A model generated the notes under the pieces. That model was not told the origin of the DNA and searched no databases. It saw nothing but the letters and a program-made list of their open reading frames with translations. From Flavobacterium sediminis (GTDB lineage: Bacteria > Bacteroidota > Bacteroidia > Flavobacteriales > Flavobacteriaceae), in contig NZ_CP029463.1 of NCBI RefSeq assembly GCF_003148385.1, positions 1,984,001 through 2,048,000 on the forward strand: a stretch of 64,000 nucleotides of DNA, in the 5' to 3' direction. Of this stretch, positions 34,036-43,422 are shown in pieces. Position numbers and translations under genes: made by a program. Position 1 is the first letter of the stretch. Each line of letters starts with the position of its first letter.

Positions 34036-35660
34036 TTATCCTAAGAATGGATATCTGTAATCTTCCGGAACAATAAGTGTTTCTTTAATTGTTCTTGGAG
34101 AAACCCAACGCAATAGGTTCAGGATTGAACCGGCTTTGTCATTAGTTCCTGATGCTCTTGCGCCGCCAAACGGTTGGTTTCCTACAACAGCACCTGTCGG
34201 TTTGTCGTTAATGTAGAAATTTCCGGCAGCATTTTGTAAAGCAAGGGTTGCTTCTTCAATAGCATAACGATCCTGACTGAAAATAGCACCTGTTAAAGCA
34301 TATTCAGAAGTGGTATCAACTAATTCTAAAGTTTTAGCCCATTTTTCGTCTTCATATACATAAATCGTAACTACAGGTCCGAAAAGTTCCGTTTCCATAG
34401 TTTTGTATTTCGGATTAGTTGTTAAGATAACCGTTGGTTCCACAAACCATCCTTTTGATTTGTCATAACCGCCACCTAAAATAATTTCGGCATCGCTATC
34501 TTGTTTCGCTTGTTCGATATATGAAACTAATTTGTTGAATGATCCTTCGTGAATAACCGCTGTGAAGAAGTTCGATAAATCTTCAGGCGACCCCATTTTA
34601 ATGGATTGAACGTCTGTCGTTAATTGTTCTTTTACAGCCGGCCATAAACTTTGTGGGATGTATACTCTTGAAGCAGCACTACATTTTTGTCCTTGGAACT
34701 CAAAAGCACCGCGAACAATTCCTGTTACTACTTGTTTTACATTAGCAGACGGGTGAGCTAAGATAAAATCTTTACCACCGGTTTCACCTACAATTCTCGG
34801 ATATGTTTTATAGTTATGAATGTTGGCGCCAACTTTAGCCCATAAGTCTTTAAATACATGCGTTGATCCTGTAAAGTGAATACCTGCAAAATCCGGACTT
34901 GCTAATAGCGTGTCGGTTACCATTACAGGGTCTCCGTAAACTACATTGATCACACCGTCAGGAACACCGGCTTCTTTGAAAATGTCTACAATAATTTTAG
35001 CTGAGAAAATTTGGCTGTCACTAGGTTTCCAAACGACAACATTCCCATCATGGCAGCACTTGAAGGCAAGTTAGCAGCAATGGCAGTAAAGTTAAACGGC
35101 GTAATCGCATAAACAAAACCTTCTAACGGACGGTGTTCTACACGATTCCAAACAGAAGAATCTGAAATAGGTTGTTCTTTATAGATCTGCGTCATGTATT
35201 CCACGTTGAAACGCAAGAAATCGGTTAATTCACAAGCAGCATCTATTTCTGCCTGATGAACCGTTTTAGATTGCGCAATCATGGTTGCGGCATTGATTTT
35301 AGCACGGTAAGGTCCGGCAACCAATTCAGCAGCTTTTAGGAAAATAGCAGCTCTTGATTCCCAAGAAGTATTTGCCCATTTTTTACGTGCTTCTAAAGCT
35401 GTTGCAATAGCTTTTTCTACGTGCTCTTGTTCTGCTAAGTGATACGTGCCTACAACGTGTTGGTGATCGTGTGGTGCTGTTAAGTTTCTTGTGTTTCCGG
35501 TTCTTATTTCTTCTTTACCGATATATAACGGAACATCAACAGTTTCATTCCACATTTTTTTATAAGCAGCTAAAACCTGCTCTCTTTCGGGAGTTCCGGG
35601 TGCATACGATTTTACAGGTTCGTTTACAGCCTTAGGAACATTGAAAAATCCTTTTGACAT
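34036..35660 (-). pseudogene. pruA: 1-pyrroline-5-carboxylate dehydrogenase, frameshifted
   Basis: An ALDH-superfamily P5C dehydrogenase split by a -1 frameshift at 35042-35046 (forward TTCCC). The upstream part reads to SAAMMG, and the restored frame continues NVVVWKPSDSQIFSAKIIVD before joining the downstream part at GVINVVYGDPVM. The downstream part holds the catalytic Glu region GETGGKDFILAHPSA and Cys in GAFEFQGQKCSAASRVYIP. Repaired length is about 541 aa, typical of Bacteroidota P5CDH. The enzyme oxidises P5C/glutamate semialdehyde to glutamate in proline breakdown; no proline dehydrogenase gene is present here. Confidence 0.9.
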
Positions 35661-35697
35661 GATATTGTTATTTAGGAATTATTAAATTTTTGGTACG

Positions 35698-35705
35698 CAA
35701 ATTTA
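35698..35705 (-). promoter_or_regulatory. Putative -7 box for pruA
   Basis: Exact TAAATTTG on the minus strand, 37 bases before the start codon. Confidence 0.5.
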
Positions 35706-35762
35706 CTAAAAAATAAACATCTTTCAGTAATAAAAGTAGTTGACAAATGCGTTAATAAAAAC

Positions 35763-36149
35763 TTAATTCAATGCAAAAGGTGCACTGAATTTAAAAGTAG
35801 GAATGTAAACTTTAAAACTTTTAGTAGTAGTAAAGTTGATCATGTTAAAATAGCCTTTCATAGCCCCGATGGGAGAAGAAAGGAGGCAGCCTGAAGTATA
35901 GGTGTGTTTTTCGCCGGGTTTCAGAACCGGTTTTTTACCTACAACCCCTTCGCCGTCGACTAATTCTTTGTTGTTCAAAGCGTCTAAGATTTCCCAGTGT
36001 CTTGAGTTTAACTGAACGGAATCTTTACTTTGATTTTCAATAGTGATCTGGTAACTGAAAGCAAAGTGAATCCTGTAGTTTTTGAAATAAGTACCTTCAA
36101 AACTAGTTAATACAGAGATTTTTATGCCTTTTGTAATTTGGGTTACCAT
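35763..36149 (-). CDS. apaG: ApaG protein
   Basis: 128 aa, a complete ApaG fold of the fibronectin-III type. The signature is seen at NYRIHFAFSYQITIENQSKD, SRHWEIL and GEGVVGKKPVLKPGEKHTY, ending in GAMKGYFNMI. The family was linked to Co2+/Mg2+ resistance in E. coli and is widely conserved, but its molecular role is unclear. It directly abuts the DUF3667 gene and is the last gene of the plug - DUF3667 - apaG operon. Confidence 0.92.
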   Translation of the reverse strand: MVTQITKGIKISVLTSFEGTYFKNYRIHFAFSYQITIENQSKDSVQLNSRHWEILDALNNKELVDGEGVVGKKPVLKPGEKHTYTSGCLLSSPIGAMKGYFNMINFTTTKSFKVYIPTFKFSAPFALN

Positions 36150-37199
36150 CTATTTTAATATTATTCCAAAAATAAACGTAATAAATATTACGAATATGAA
36201 TGCGATCATGAATAATGGATGTAAAAGTACTAATTTTAAAATTGTTTTCCAACGACTCAATTGATAAAAATTTCTTAAAGAGCGGTATAGATAGTAAGGA
36301 AATATTAAAAGAGAACAGACCGATGAGACAAAATTTTGAAAGGGCGGGCTGAAAAGGTTAATTAAATTGAAAAGAATGAAACAAATAAAAATAAAGGTAT
36401 AGAAAGTGTATACGAATATAAGGTGTTCCGTGTAGTTGATATCTCGGTTGTAAAAAACCAACCAAAAAATGACAGTGATAAAAGGGATTGAAAGAAATAT
36501 TAGGAACGGAAGTTTTTGGTAGAAATAATCTTTTATCTCTTCTTCAATATCGTTTGTTTTGAAAGTTTTGGCTTTACTGGCTAAAAAATGATTCAGGGTA
36601 TTATTTTCAAAGCCCAGATCTTGTAACATGAAGCTGATCTCTTTATCGGGGTGTTCAATGTGGTAATTTCTGAATGTAGTTAAGGTGTATTTTAATTTTT
36701 TATAACTATTGTCAGAACTTTTATGTAGTGTTTCTTGGCTGTAAATAGAATCAACGCTGAAGTTTTTATAGGTTACTGTTTCTTTTTTGCCGGAAATAGT
36801 TGCAGAAGCTATTATACTGTCGTTGTCGTTTTTAAGATCAAGAAAGTCGGAAGATTTAGGCATGGTTCTGTCGTTGCCCTCAATTAAAGAAAAGGTTAAA
36901 AAAAGCAAGATCGAGACACTTAGAAATAATCGGAACGGATTAGCATACGTAAATCGCTGTCCGTTATTATATCGCTTAGCTAAAACTCCCGGTTTAGAAA
37001 AGATAGAAATAATGGAATTTCTTAGTTTCGAATCGTAAGCATAAAAGTTAGAAAAGAATTCCTCTATAAAATCGGAGATAGTTATTTTTTTTGTGGAGTT
37101 CAACTGGCCGCAATAATGGCAATAACGTTCGCTTATATCTAAAGGAGTATTACAGTTTAAACATTTGTCACTTCTGTATTTAGCGTCTTTTCTTCCCAT
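36150..37199 (-). CDS. DUF3667 membrane protein
   Basis: 349 aa. An N-terminal zinc ribbon (CLNCNTPLD and CHYCGQ, residues about 14-33) is followed by ISDFIEEFFSNFYAYDSKL and RYNNGQRFTYANPFRLFLSV, a pattern that marks DUF3667. Then about four membrane helices follow, one around 85-100 and three in the C-terminal third. There is no signal peptide. The role is unknown. It starts 3 bases after the plug gene and abuts apaG, so the three genes are likely one operon. Confidence 0.85.
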   Translation of the reverse strand: MGRKDAKYRSDKCLNCNTPLDISERYCHYCGQLNSTKKITISDFIEEFFSNFYAYDSKLRNSIISIFSKPGVLAKRYNNGQRFTYANPFRLFLSVSILLFLTFSLIEGNDRTMPKSSDFLDLKNDNDSIIASATISGKKETVTYKNFSVDSIYSQETLHKSSDNSYKKLKYTLTTFRNYHIEHPDKEISFMLQDLGFENNTLNHFLASKAKTFKTNDIEEEIKDYFYQKLPFLIFLSIPFITVIFWLVFYNRDINYTEHLIFVYTFYTFIFICFILFNLINLFSPPFQNFVSSVCSLLIFPYYLYRSLRNFYQLSRWKTILKLVLLHPLFMIAFIFVIFITFIFGIILK

Positions 37200-37202
37200 A
37201 TA

Positions 37203-38459
37203 TTAGTTTCGGATGTTTTCACTGTTAATCGTAGCAATGCCTATTACACGATCGTACCTGTCGGTATTGTTTCGGTAATACACTAAAATAGTATAGCTGT
37301 TTTCGGTTAAGTAAAAATTACCATCTATTGCATCTGCAAAGTTTATTTTCTTAGTGGCATCTGCTATAACGTACTGATAATTAACATACCCCTGTTTTAA
37401 GTAAAGCGCTTTTTCATAGCGGTTCGTTTTAGGATTAAAATCCATCTTGTTCTCATCATCCAGTTCGTAATTATTAAACATTCCGTTAATATAAATGGCT
37501 TCGTTAGAGAAAAGTTCCGGTTGGTCCAGAGAAAAATAAACCCAGGAATAATCAGACTCAATAGTGTTATCATCAACAGCGGAAGCGTTTTTGATATAGA
37601 AGTTTCCGTTAAAATCAGGGAAATAAGTATACACATTGTTTCTTCTCGGAACAGCTGTATATAAGATAGAATTATAAATATTGTCTCCGGAGGTAACCCG
37701 TGCCACACTGTTATTTGTTATTCTGATATTAGAGGTATCAAATGTGTAAAATTCATTTCCTCCCCAGAACTGCGTTTCTTTATTGTATTTGTAAATAAGT
37801 TGTGTGCCTAAAGTATATTGCGGTTTAATGTTTGAGATCATGGTACTCCAATTCGCATTCTGGAAAATGCAGATCCTGACATTCTGAATAGGATTTTGTA
37901 AAATTTGCTCGCCGTAATCAATGGCTATTTCAATGTTTTGTTTACTGTTCATGCCTTCAAAATCGCGTGCACGCCGCACTTCACCGATTACTGAAGTTTT
38001 GTCTTCATAGATCACAAATTTTCTCGAAAAAACTAACTCTTCTTCGTCGTTGAAAATTTTAAGGATATAATTTCCGGTTTTAGTGATCTGATTGTAACGG
38101 TTAGGAAATACCTGAGTATAATGAGAGTAGGATTGTAAAGTGTTGTATGAGTTAAGGTAAGTCATTATTCTCTGGTTGTCCAAGCCTTGTAAGTATTCGG
38201 CTTTTACCAAGTTGCTTGGCGTCCAGTCGTAATTATATTGTGTAATGGTATAATAGTAATCCGCTTCATTAGCATACAGATCGTCAAATTGTAACTCGAA
38301 ACTTTCTCCTAATTTAAAAAAAGGAACACTGACAGCATTGTTTTTGACAAAGCAAACGGTTTTAATGTTAAACGGAGGTGCTTTTTCCGTTTCTTTCTGA
38401 GCAAAAAGAAAGCCGGATATCAAATAAAAGAATAATAAAAAAGTATTTTTTGAAAACAT
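37203..38459 (-). CDS. Type IX secretion system plug protein (DUF5103)
   Basis: 418 aa with a signal peptide (about 1-20, cut after LFAQ). The mature part is beta-rich, with FELQFDDLYANEADYYYTIT, the phrase SPYxYDWTPS-like QYNYDWTPSNL, and the late motif NYQYVIADA. This matches the DUF5103 family, which I recall as the T9SS plug protein that seals the SprA/Sov outer-membrane translocon. It is the first gene of an operon with DUF3667 and apaG and is divergent from nqr. The family call is good; the plug function is family knowledge. Confidence 0.82.
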   Translation of the reverse strand: MFSKNTFLLFFYLISGFLFAQKETEKAPPFNIKTVCFVKNNAVSVPFFKLGESFELQFDDLYANEADYYYTITQYNYDWTPSNLVKAEYLQGLDNQRIMTYLNSYNTLQSYSHYTQVFPNRYNQITKTGNYILKIFNDEEELVFSRKFVIYEDKTSVIGEVRRARDFEGMNSKQNIEIAIDYGEQILQNPIQNVRICIFQNANWSTMISNIKPQYTLGTQLIYKYNKETQFWGGNEFYTFDTSNIRITNNSVARVTSGDNIYNSILYTAVPRRNNVYTYFPDFNGNFYIKNASAVDDNTIESDYSWVYFSLDQPELFSNEAIYINGMFNNYELDDENKMDFNPKTNRYEKALYLKQGYVNYQYVIADATKKINFADAIDGNFYLTENSYTILVYYRNNTDRYDRVIGIATINSENIRN

Positions 38460-38580
38460 ATTTTAAGCTGTTTTGTTGTAAAAATAATCAAACTATTTTT
38501 ACTATTACAAATTAAATACCGTAATATTCTTAAGTCTTAATTTAGAATGAGTATAAATAAATAAAAAGCCTTGTCTAATT

Positions 38581-38613
38581 TTTGGTAGCGAAATGGGTAA
38601 TTAACTAAATTTG
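38581..38613 (+). promoter_or_regulatory. nqr operon promoter
   Basis: TTTG at 38581-38584, a 21-base spacer, and an exact TAAATTTG at 38606-38613, 43 bases before the nqrA ATG. Confidence 0.65.
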
Positions 38614-38656
38614 CCTGTTTTATAAAAATATAGTACTAACCATATCTTCAATAAAC

Positions 38657-40003
38657 ATGTCAAAAGACATTCGAATTAAAAAAGGTTTAGACCTTAAGTT
38701 GAAGGGTGAAGCTGAAAAAAACGTTACAGCAAGTACCCGCTCGAAAGTCTATGCAATCAAACCTTCTGATTTCCATGGTGTAATACCTAAAATGGTGGTA
38801 AAAGAAGGAGCTAAGGTGAAAGCAGGTGAAGTTATTTTTTATTCAAAAAGTGATGAAGCTGTAAAATTTGTATCACCGGTTAGCGGAACTATTCAGGAGA
38901 TTGTTCGAGGCGAAAAAAGAGTAATTTTAGCGATTAAAATTGCTGCCGAATCTCAGGATACTTTTGTTGAGCATAGCAAGAAAAATCCTAAAGATTTAGA
39001 TGGAAAACAAGTAAAAGAAATGTTGTTAGCTTCTGGTTGCTGGCCATTTATTAAGCAACGTCCGTATGACGTAATTGCTAATTCGGCTGAAACACCAAAA
39101 GCTATTTTTGTTTCTGGACTAAATTCTGCTCCGTTAGCCGGAGATTTGAATTTTATGCTTGCCGATAAAAAAGAGATGCTTGCTGCCGGTTTTGCTGCTT
39201 TAACCAAATTAACATCAGGGAAAGTTCACTTGACCGTGGCTTCAGATGCAGATTTTATTCCTACTGTGGAAGGTTTAGAAGTTCATAAAGGTTCCGGTAA
39301 ACATCCTGTAGGATTGGTTTCTACCCAAATTGCCGCTATAGATCCTATTAACAAAGGGGAGCGTGTTTGGGTTGTTCAAATTGAAGATGTAGCTATCATA
39401 GGTGAGCTATTCATGACCGGAAAAGCAAACTTTGAAAGAACAGTTGCCTTAACAGGTGCCGGTTTTGAAAATCCTTCTTATGTGAAAGCGTTTGTAGGAT
39501 CCCAAATTGCCGATGTTGTTGCCGGAAATTTAAAAGAAGGGAACTATCGTGTGATCAGTGGTGATGTGTTAACCGGTGATAAAAAGTCAAAAGAAGACTT
39601 TTTAGGATTCTATCATAATCAGGTTACAGCAATTCCGGAAGGAGACGATTACGATTTCTTCGGTTGGAATTTGCCGAGACCAAATAAATTCAGTGTGTAC
39701 CGTGCAGGGTTGTTTTCGTTCTTAACACCGAATAAGAAATACGACTTAAATACAAACACTAACGGAGAACACAGAGGTTTTGTGTTAACTGGAGAGTATG
39801 AAAAAGTTTGTCCTTTAGATATCTATCCAATGCAATTGTTAAAATCAATCTTGGTAAAAGATATTGATCAAATGGAAGCTTTAGGGATCTACGAAGTAGC
39901 CCCTGAAGATTTCGCTTTAACAGAATTTGTGGATGTGTCAAAACAAGATCATCAGCGAATAGTGAGACAAGGATTAGACTTAATGATTAAGGAAGTAGGA
40001 TAA
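38657..40003 (+). CDS. nqrA: Na+-translocating NADH-quinone reductase subunit A
   Basis: 448 aa, full-length NqrA. The N-terminus shows KGLDLKLKGEAEKNV. SPVSGTIQEIVRGEKR forms a lipoyl-like hammerhead, and GCWPFIKQRPYDVIA with TPKAIFVSGLNSAPLAGD is the family core. It is the soluble cytoplasmic subunit that binds quinone near NqrB. It starts the nqrABCDEF operon (gaps 28, 3, 5, 3 and 2 bases), which pumps Na+ out while moving electrons from NADH to quinone. Confidence 0.95.
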   Translation: MSKDIRIKKGLDLKLKGEAEKNVTASTRSKVYAIKPSDFHGVIPKMVVKEGAKVKAGEVIFYSKSDEAVKFVSPVSGTIQEIVRGEKRVILAIKIAAESQDTFVEHSKKNPKDLDGKQVKEMLLASGCWPFIKQRPYDVIANSAETPKAIFVSGLNSAPLAGDLNFMLADKKEMLAAGFAALTKLTSGKVHLTVASDADFIPTVEGLEVHKGSGKHPVGLVSTQIAAIDPINKGERVWVVQIEDVAIIGELFMTGKANFERTVALTGAGFENPSYVKAFVGSQIADVVAGNLKEGNYRVISGDVLTGDKKSKEDFLGFYHNQVTAIPEGDDYDFFGWNLPRPNKFSVYRAGLFSFLTPNKKYDLNTNTNGEHRGFVLTGEYEKVCPLDIYPMQLLKSILVKDIDQMEALGIYEVAPEDFALTEFVDVSKQDHQRIVRQGLDLMIKEVG

Positions 40004-40031
40004 TTTCTAAAGGGATTTAAAAACACAAAAC

Positions 40032-41228
40032 ATGAGTTTAAAACAAAATTTACATAATTTAAAGCTCAAGTATCAAGGCACAAAAATGGAACAAACGTTC
40101 AATGCTTTGCATACTTTTCTTTATATGCCTAACAATACTACGCATTCAGGTGCGCATGTTAGGGATGCTGCCGATTTGAAGCGTGTGATGAACACGGTTA
40201 TTATGGCAATGGTTCCGGCATTGATCTTCGGTATGTTTAACGCCGGTTACCAATACAACGGACAAATCAACGGGTTTGAGAATCTGGCTTTTTTAAGTTG
40301 GGATAACTTAGTTGTAGGTTTAGAAAAAATACTTCCGTTACTAATCGTCTCTTACGGAGTCGGTTTAGGGATCGAATTTATTTTCGCTACCGTTAAAAAA
40401 CACGAAGTAGAGGAAGGATACTTAGTAACAGGTATGTTAGTACCTTTAATAGTTCCTGTAGATTTACCTTTATGGATGTTAGCGGTTGCAGTTGCATTCG
40501 GAGTAATCATTGGTAAAGAATTATTCGGAGGAACCGGTATGAATGTATTGAATCCGGCTTTGACCATTCGTGCTTTCTTATTCTTTAACTGGGCAGCGTT
40601 CATGTCCGGAGATAAGATTTGGGTTCACGGAGTTGTGGATGGCATCAAAAAAGCTAATGGTGTAGATGCAATTTCCGGAGAAACAATATTAGGTACTTTG
40701 GCAGCAAACAAACACGTAGGCTATTCAGCTTATGAGATGTTCATGGGATTCATTCCGGGTTCTGTGGGAGAAACGTCTACTTTCCTGATCTTAGTGGGGG
40801 CAGCTTGGTTGTTGTTCACAGGGATCGGAAGTGCCCGTATCATGATTTCTGCTGTAATCGGAGCATTAGTGATGGGATTGATATTTAATGGAGTGGTTGA
40901 TAGTGGTGTTATTACTGAAAGCAGTAAATTCTACAGTTTAATGCACTTCCCGTTCTGGCAACATTTATTGATCGGAGGTATAGCTTTCGGTATTGTATTC
41001 ATGGCAACCGATCCGGTAACGGCTTCACAGACAAATATCGGAAAAATTATTTACGGTTTCCTAATCGGGTTATTCAGTATTTTGATTCGTGTATTCAATC
41101 CGGCTTATCCGGAAGGTGTAATGATGGCGATCTTATTGATGAACGTATTTGCACCGACAATTGATCACTATGTGGTTCAGGCTAATGTGAAGAGAAGAAT
41201 GAAACGTTTAAAACTTAAAACTGCTTAA
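40032..41228 (+). CDS. nqrB: Na+-translocating NADH-quinone reductase subunit B
   Basis: 398 aa, a polytopic membrane subunit (about 10 helices). LNPALTIRAFLFFNWAAFMS and FMATDPVTASQTNIGKIIYG are family hallmarks. FMN is bound covalently to a Thr; here the motif is DAISGETIL with Thr218, a small departure from the usual S-G-A-T. It also carries riboflavin and forms part of the Na+ path. Its flavinylation should be done by ApbE, encoded at the end of the same gene cluster. Confidence 0.95.
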   Translation: MSLKQNLHNLKLKYQGTKMEQTFNALHTFLYMPNNTTHSGAHVRDAADLKRVMNTVIMAMVPALIFGMFNAGYQYNGQINGFENLAFLSWDNLVVGLEKILPLLIVSYGVGLGIEFIFATVKKHEVEEGYLVTGMLVPLIVPVDLPLWMLAVAVAFGVIIGKELFGGTGMNVLNPALTIRAFLFFNWAAFMSGDKIWVHGVVDGIKKANGVDAISGETILGTLAANKHVGYSAYEMFMGFIPGSVGETSTFLILVGAAWLLFTGIGSARIMISAVIGALVMGLIFNGVVDSGVITESSKFYSLMHFPFWQHLLIGGIAFGIVFMATDPVTASQTNIGKIIYGFLIGLFSILIRVFNPAYPEGVMMAILLMNVFAPTIDHYVVQANVKRRMKRLKLKTA

Positions 41229-41231
41229 TTT

Positions 41232-41957
41232 ATGTCAACAAAACGTACAGATTCAAACGTATATACTATTGTATTCGCTGTAATACTGGTAGTAGTGGTA
41301 GGTTCGTTGTTGGCATTCTTTGCAAACGCAACGAAGGAAATGCGTGATAACAATGATAAGGTTAAAACGCAGATCGATATATTGAGTTCAATGGGAGTGG
41401 AAGCAACCAGAACTAATGCAACAGAAATGTTCGGTCAGTACATCAAAAAGCAATATGTGGTTGAAGGAACTACGGCGACTGAAAACGCTGAAGCTTATTT
41501 GATAGATGTGAAAAAAGAACAAGATGCGGCTAAAGCCGGAAAAGTACAAAGATTACCTTTGTTTATAGGGGAGAAAGACGGAAAAACAATCTATATCTTT
41601 CCGGTAAGAGGTAATGGTTTGTGGGATGCTATCTGGGGCTATGTAGCCTTGAACGATGATCTAAAAAGTATCTACGGAGTATTCTTTGATCACAAAGGAG
41701 AAACACCGGGATTAGGAGCAAACATCACTGAAAGTTTCTTCAAAGACGATTTTAAAGGAGAAATGATCTATGATAAAGACGGGAATTACAAATCTGTAAC
41801 TACTTCTAAGTCAAATGCCGATCCGAATAACGTAGATAAAACAGATAATGAGGTTGATGCTATTTCGGGAGCTACTATTACAAGTAATGGTGTAAGTGCT
41901 ATGTTGAAAAAAGGCATCAGTTTATACTTGCCTTATTTTGAAACTCTAAAAAAATAA
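41232..41957 (+). CDS. nqrC: Na+-translocating NADH-quinone reductase subunit C
   Basis: 241 aa with one N-terminal membrane helix (about 11-30) and a periplasmic FMN-binding domain. The flavinylation motif DAISGATITS is clear, with Thr215 as the covalent FMN site. GLWDAIWGYVALNDDLKSIY and HKGETPGLGA complete the FMN-binding fold. It passes electrons between NqrB and NqrD/E. It begins 3 bases after nqrB. Confidence 0.95.
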   Translation: MSTKRTDSNVYTIVFAVILVVVVGSLLAFFANATKEMRDNNDKVKTQIDILSSMGVEATRTNATEMFGQYIKKQYVVEGTTATENAEAYLIDVKKEQDAAKAGKVQRLPLFIGEKDGKTIYIFPVRGNGLWDAIWGYVALNDDLKSIYGVFFDHKGETPGLGANITESFFKDDFKGEMIYDKDGNYKSVTTSKSNADPNNVDKTDNEVDAISGATITSNGVSAMLKKGISLYLPYFETLKK

Positions 41958-41962
41958 AAACT

Positions 41963-42667
41963 ATGGCAGACAATAAAACAAAAGAAAAAGAGCCATTGTT
42001 CTCCAAAAAGAATCTTGGACTTATTAAAGATCCGTTAGCAGACAACAACCCTATTACAGTTCAGGTATTGGGAATTTGTTCTGCACTGGCAATTACAGCA
42101 GAATTAAAAGCTTCTGTAATTATGGCTTTATCGGTAATTTTCGTAACAGCTATGGGTAACGTAGTAATCTCATTAATGCGTAATATTATACCTAATTCCA
42201 TTCGTATCATTACACAATTAGTAGTTGCTGCAACATTAGTAATCTTAGTAGATTTAACTTTGAAAGCTTTTGTGCCGGACTTGGCTAAAAAATTATCCGT
42301 ATTCGTTGGGTTAATTATTACGAACTGTATCATCATGGGGCGTTTCGAAGCATTTGCTTTGGGTAACACACCTTGGAAATCGTTCTTAGATGGAGTTGGT
42401 AACGGATTAGGATATGGAGTTATTTTAGTAATCGTTGGTTTTTTCCGTGAATTATTTGGTTCTGGTGATTTATTCGGTATTGGGAAAACTTATTTAGGAC
42501 ATCCGTTATTAGGAAATCCAATTAAAGGTGAACTTTCTGGATTATATGCATTAGGATATGAAAACAATGGTTTCATGTTGTTGGCTCCAATGGCGTTAAT
42601 TACTCTTGGTTTAATCATCGGTTTCCAACGCTCTAGAAATAAAAGTTTAATCGAAGAAACACACTAA
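41963..42667 (+). CDS. nqrD: Na+-translocating NADH-quinone reductase subunit D
   Basis: 234 aa, about six membrane helices. Cys35 in GICSALAIT sits in the first helix; with the matching Cys of NqrE it holds the Fe-S centre in the middle of the membrane. NCIIMGRFEAFALGNTP is the family signature in the second half. The N-terminus is extended by a charged lead (KTKEKEPLFSKKN). Sequence order and length agree with NqrD/RnfE-type proteins, and the operon context settles which. Confidence 0.94.
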   Translation: MADNKTKEKEPLFSKKNLGLIKDPLADNNPITVQVLGICSALAITAELKASVIMALSVIFVTAMGNVVISLMRNIIPNSIRIITQLVVAATLVILVDLTLKAFVPDLAKKLSVFVGLIITNCIIMGRFEAFALGNTPWKSFLDGVGNGLGYGVILVIVGFFRELFGSGDLFGIGKTYLGHPLLGNPIKGELSGLYALGYENNGFMLLAPMALITLGLIIGFQRSRNKSLIEETH

Positions 42668-42670
42668 GAA

Positions 42671-43420
42671 ATGGAATTATTACAATTATTTTTAAAGTCA
42701 ATTTTTATTGATAATATGGTATTCGCTACATTCTTAGGAATGTGTTCTTACCTTGCGGTTTCTAAAAAAGTATCTACAGCTGTAGGTCTTGGTGCTGCGG
42801 TAATCTTCGTAATGTTTGTAACGGTACCGGTTAACTACTTGTTAGATCAATATTTACTTCGCCCGGGAGCTTTGGCTTGGTTAGGAGAAGAATATGCAGA
42901 ATATGATTTAAGTTTTCTTACCTTCATTTTATTCATTGCTACAATTGCTACTATGGTACAGTTGGTGGAAATGATCGTTGAGAAATTTGCTCCGGCATTA
43001 TATAACTCATTAGGGATCTTTTTACCCTTGATCGCGGTAAACTGTGCGATCTTAGGAGGTTCGTTGTTCATGCAACAAAAAGAATTTGCTAATATTACTG
43101 AAGCAACAGTTTATGGAGTAGGTTCAGGTATAGGATGGTTCTTGGCTATTTTAGCAATTGGTGCTATTCGTGAAAAGATCAGATATTCAAACGTTCCGCC
43201 GGCTTTCAGAGGTTTAGGTATTACCTTTATTTTAACCGGTTTAATGGCTATCGGATTCATGTCATTCGGTGGTATGTTAACAGGTGGTGATGAAGCTCCT
43301 AAAAAAGAAGTGGTAGAAAACATCGCTCCGGCACAAGAAGAAATTCCTGTAGAAGTAGTGCCTGATTCTACTGTTGTGGAAACTGTAAAAGATTCATTAA
43401 CCGAAATAGCACAAAATTAA
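42671..43420 (+). CDS. nqrE: Na+-translocating NADH-quinone reductase subunit E
   Basis: 249 aa. Residues 1-205 form the usual six-helix NqrE with Cys25 in [11 protein letters not shown] and [12 protein letters not shown]. The protein then carries an extra tail of about 40 residues, rich in Glu, Val and Pro ([20 protein letters not shown]), which most NqrE proteins (about 200 aa) lack. The tail is acidic and looks unstructured. It is not a frameshift, because the reading frame runs smoothly to nqrF. Confidence 0.94.
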   Translation: MELLQLFLKSIFIDNMVFATFLGMCSYLAVSKKVSTAVGLGAAVIFVMFVTVPVNYLLDQYLLRPGALAWLGEEYAEYDLSFLTFILFIATIATMVQLVEMIVEKFAPALYNSLGIFLPLIAVNCAILGGSLFMQQKEFANITEATVYGVGSGIGWFLAILAIGAIREKIRYSNVPPAFRGLGITFILTGLMAIGFMSFGGMLTGGDEAPKKEVVENIAPAQEEIPVEVVPDSTVVETVKDSLTEIAQN

Positions 43421-43422
43421 TT

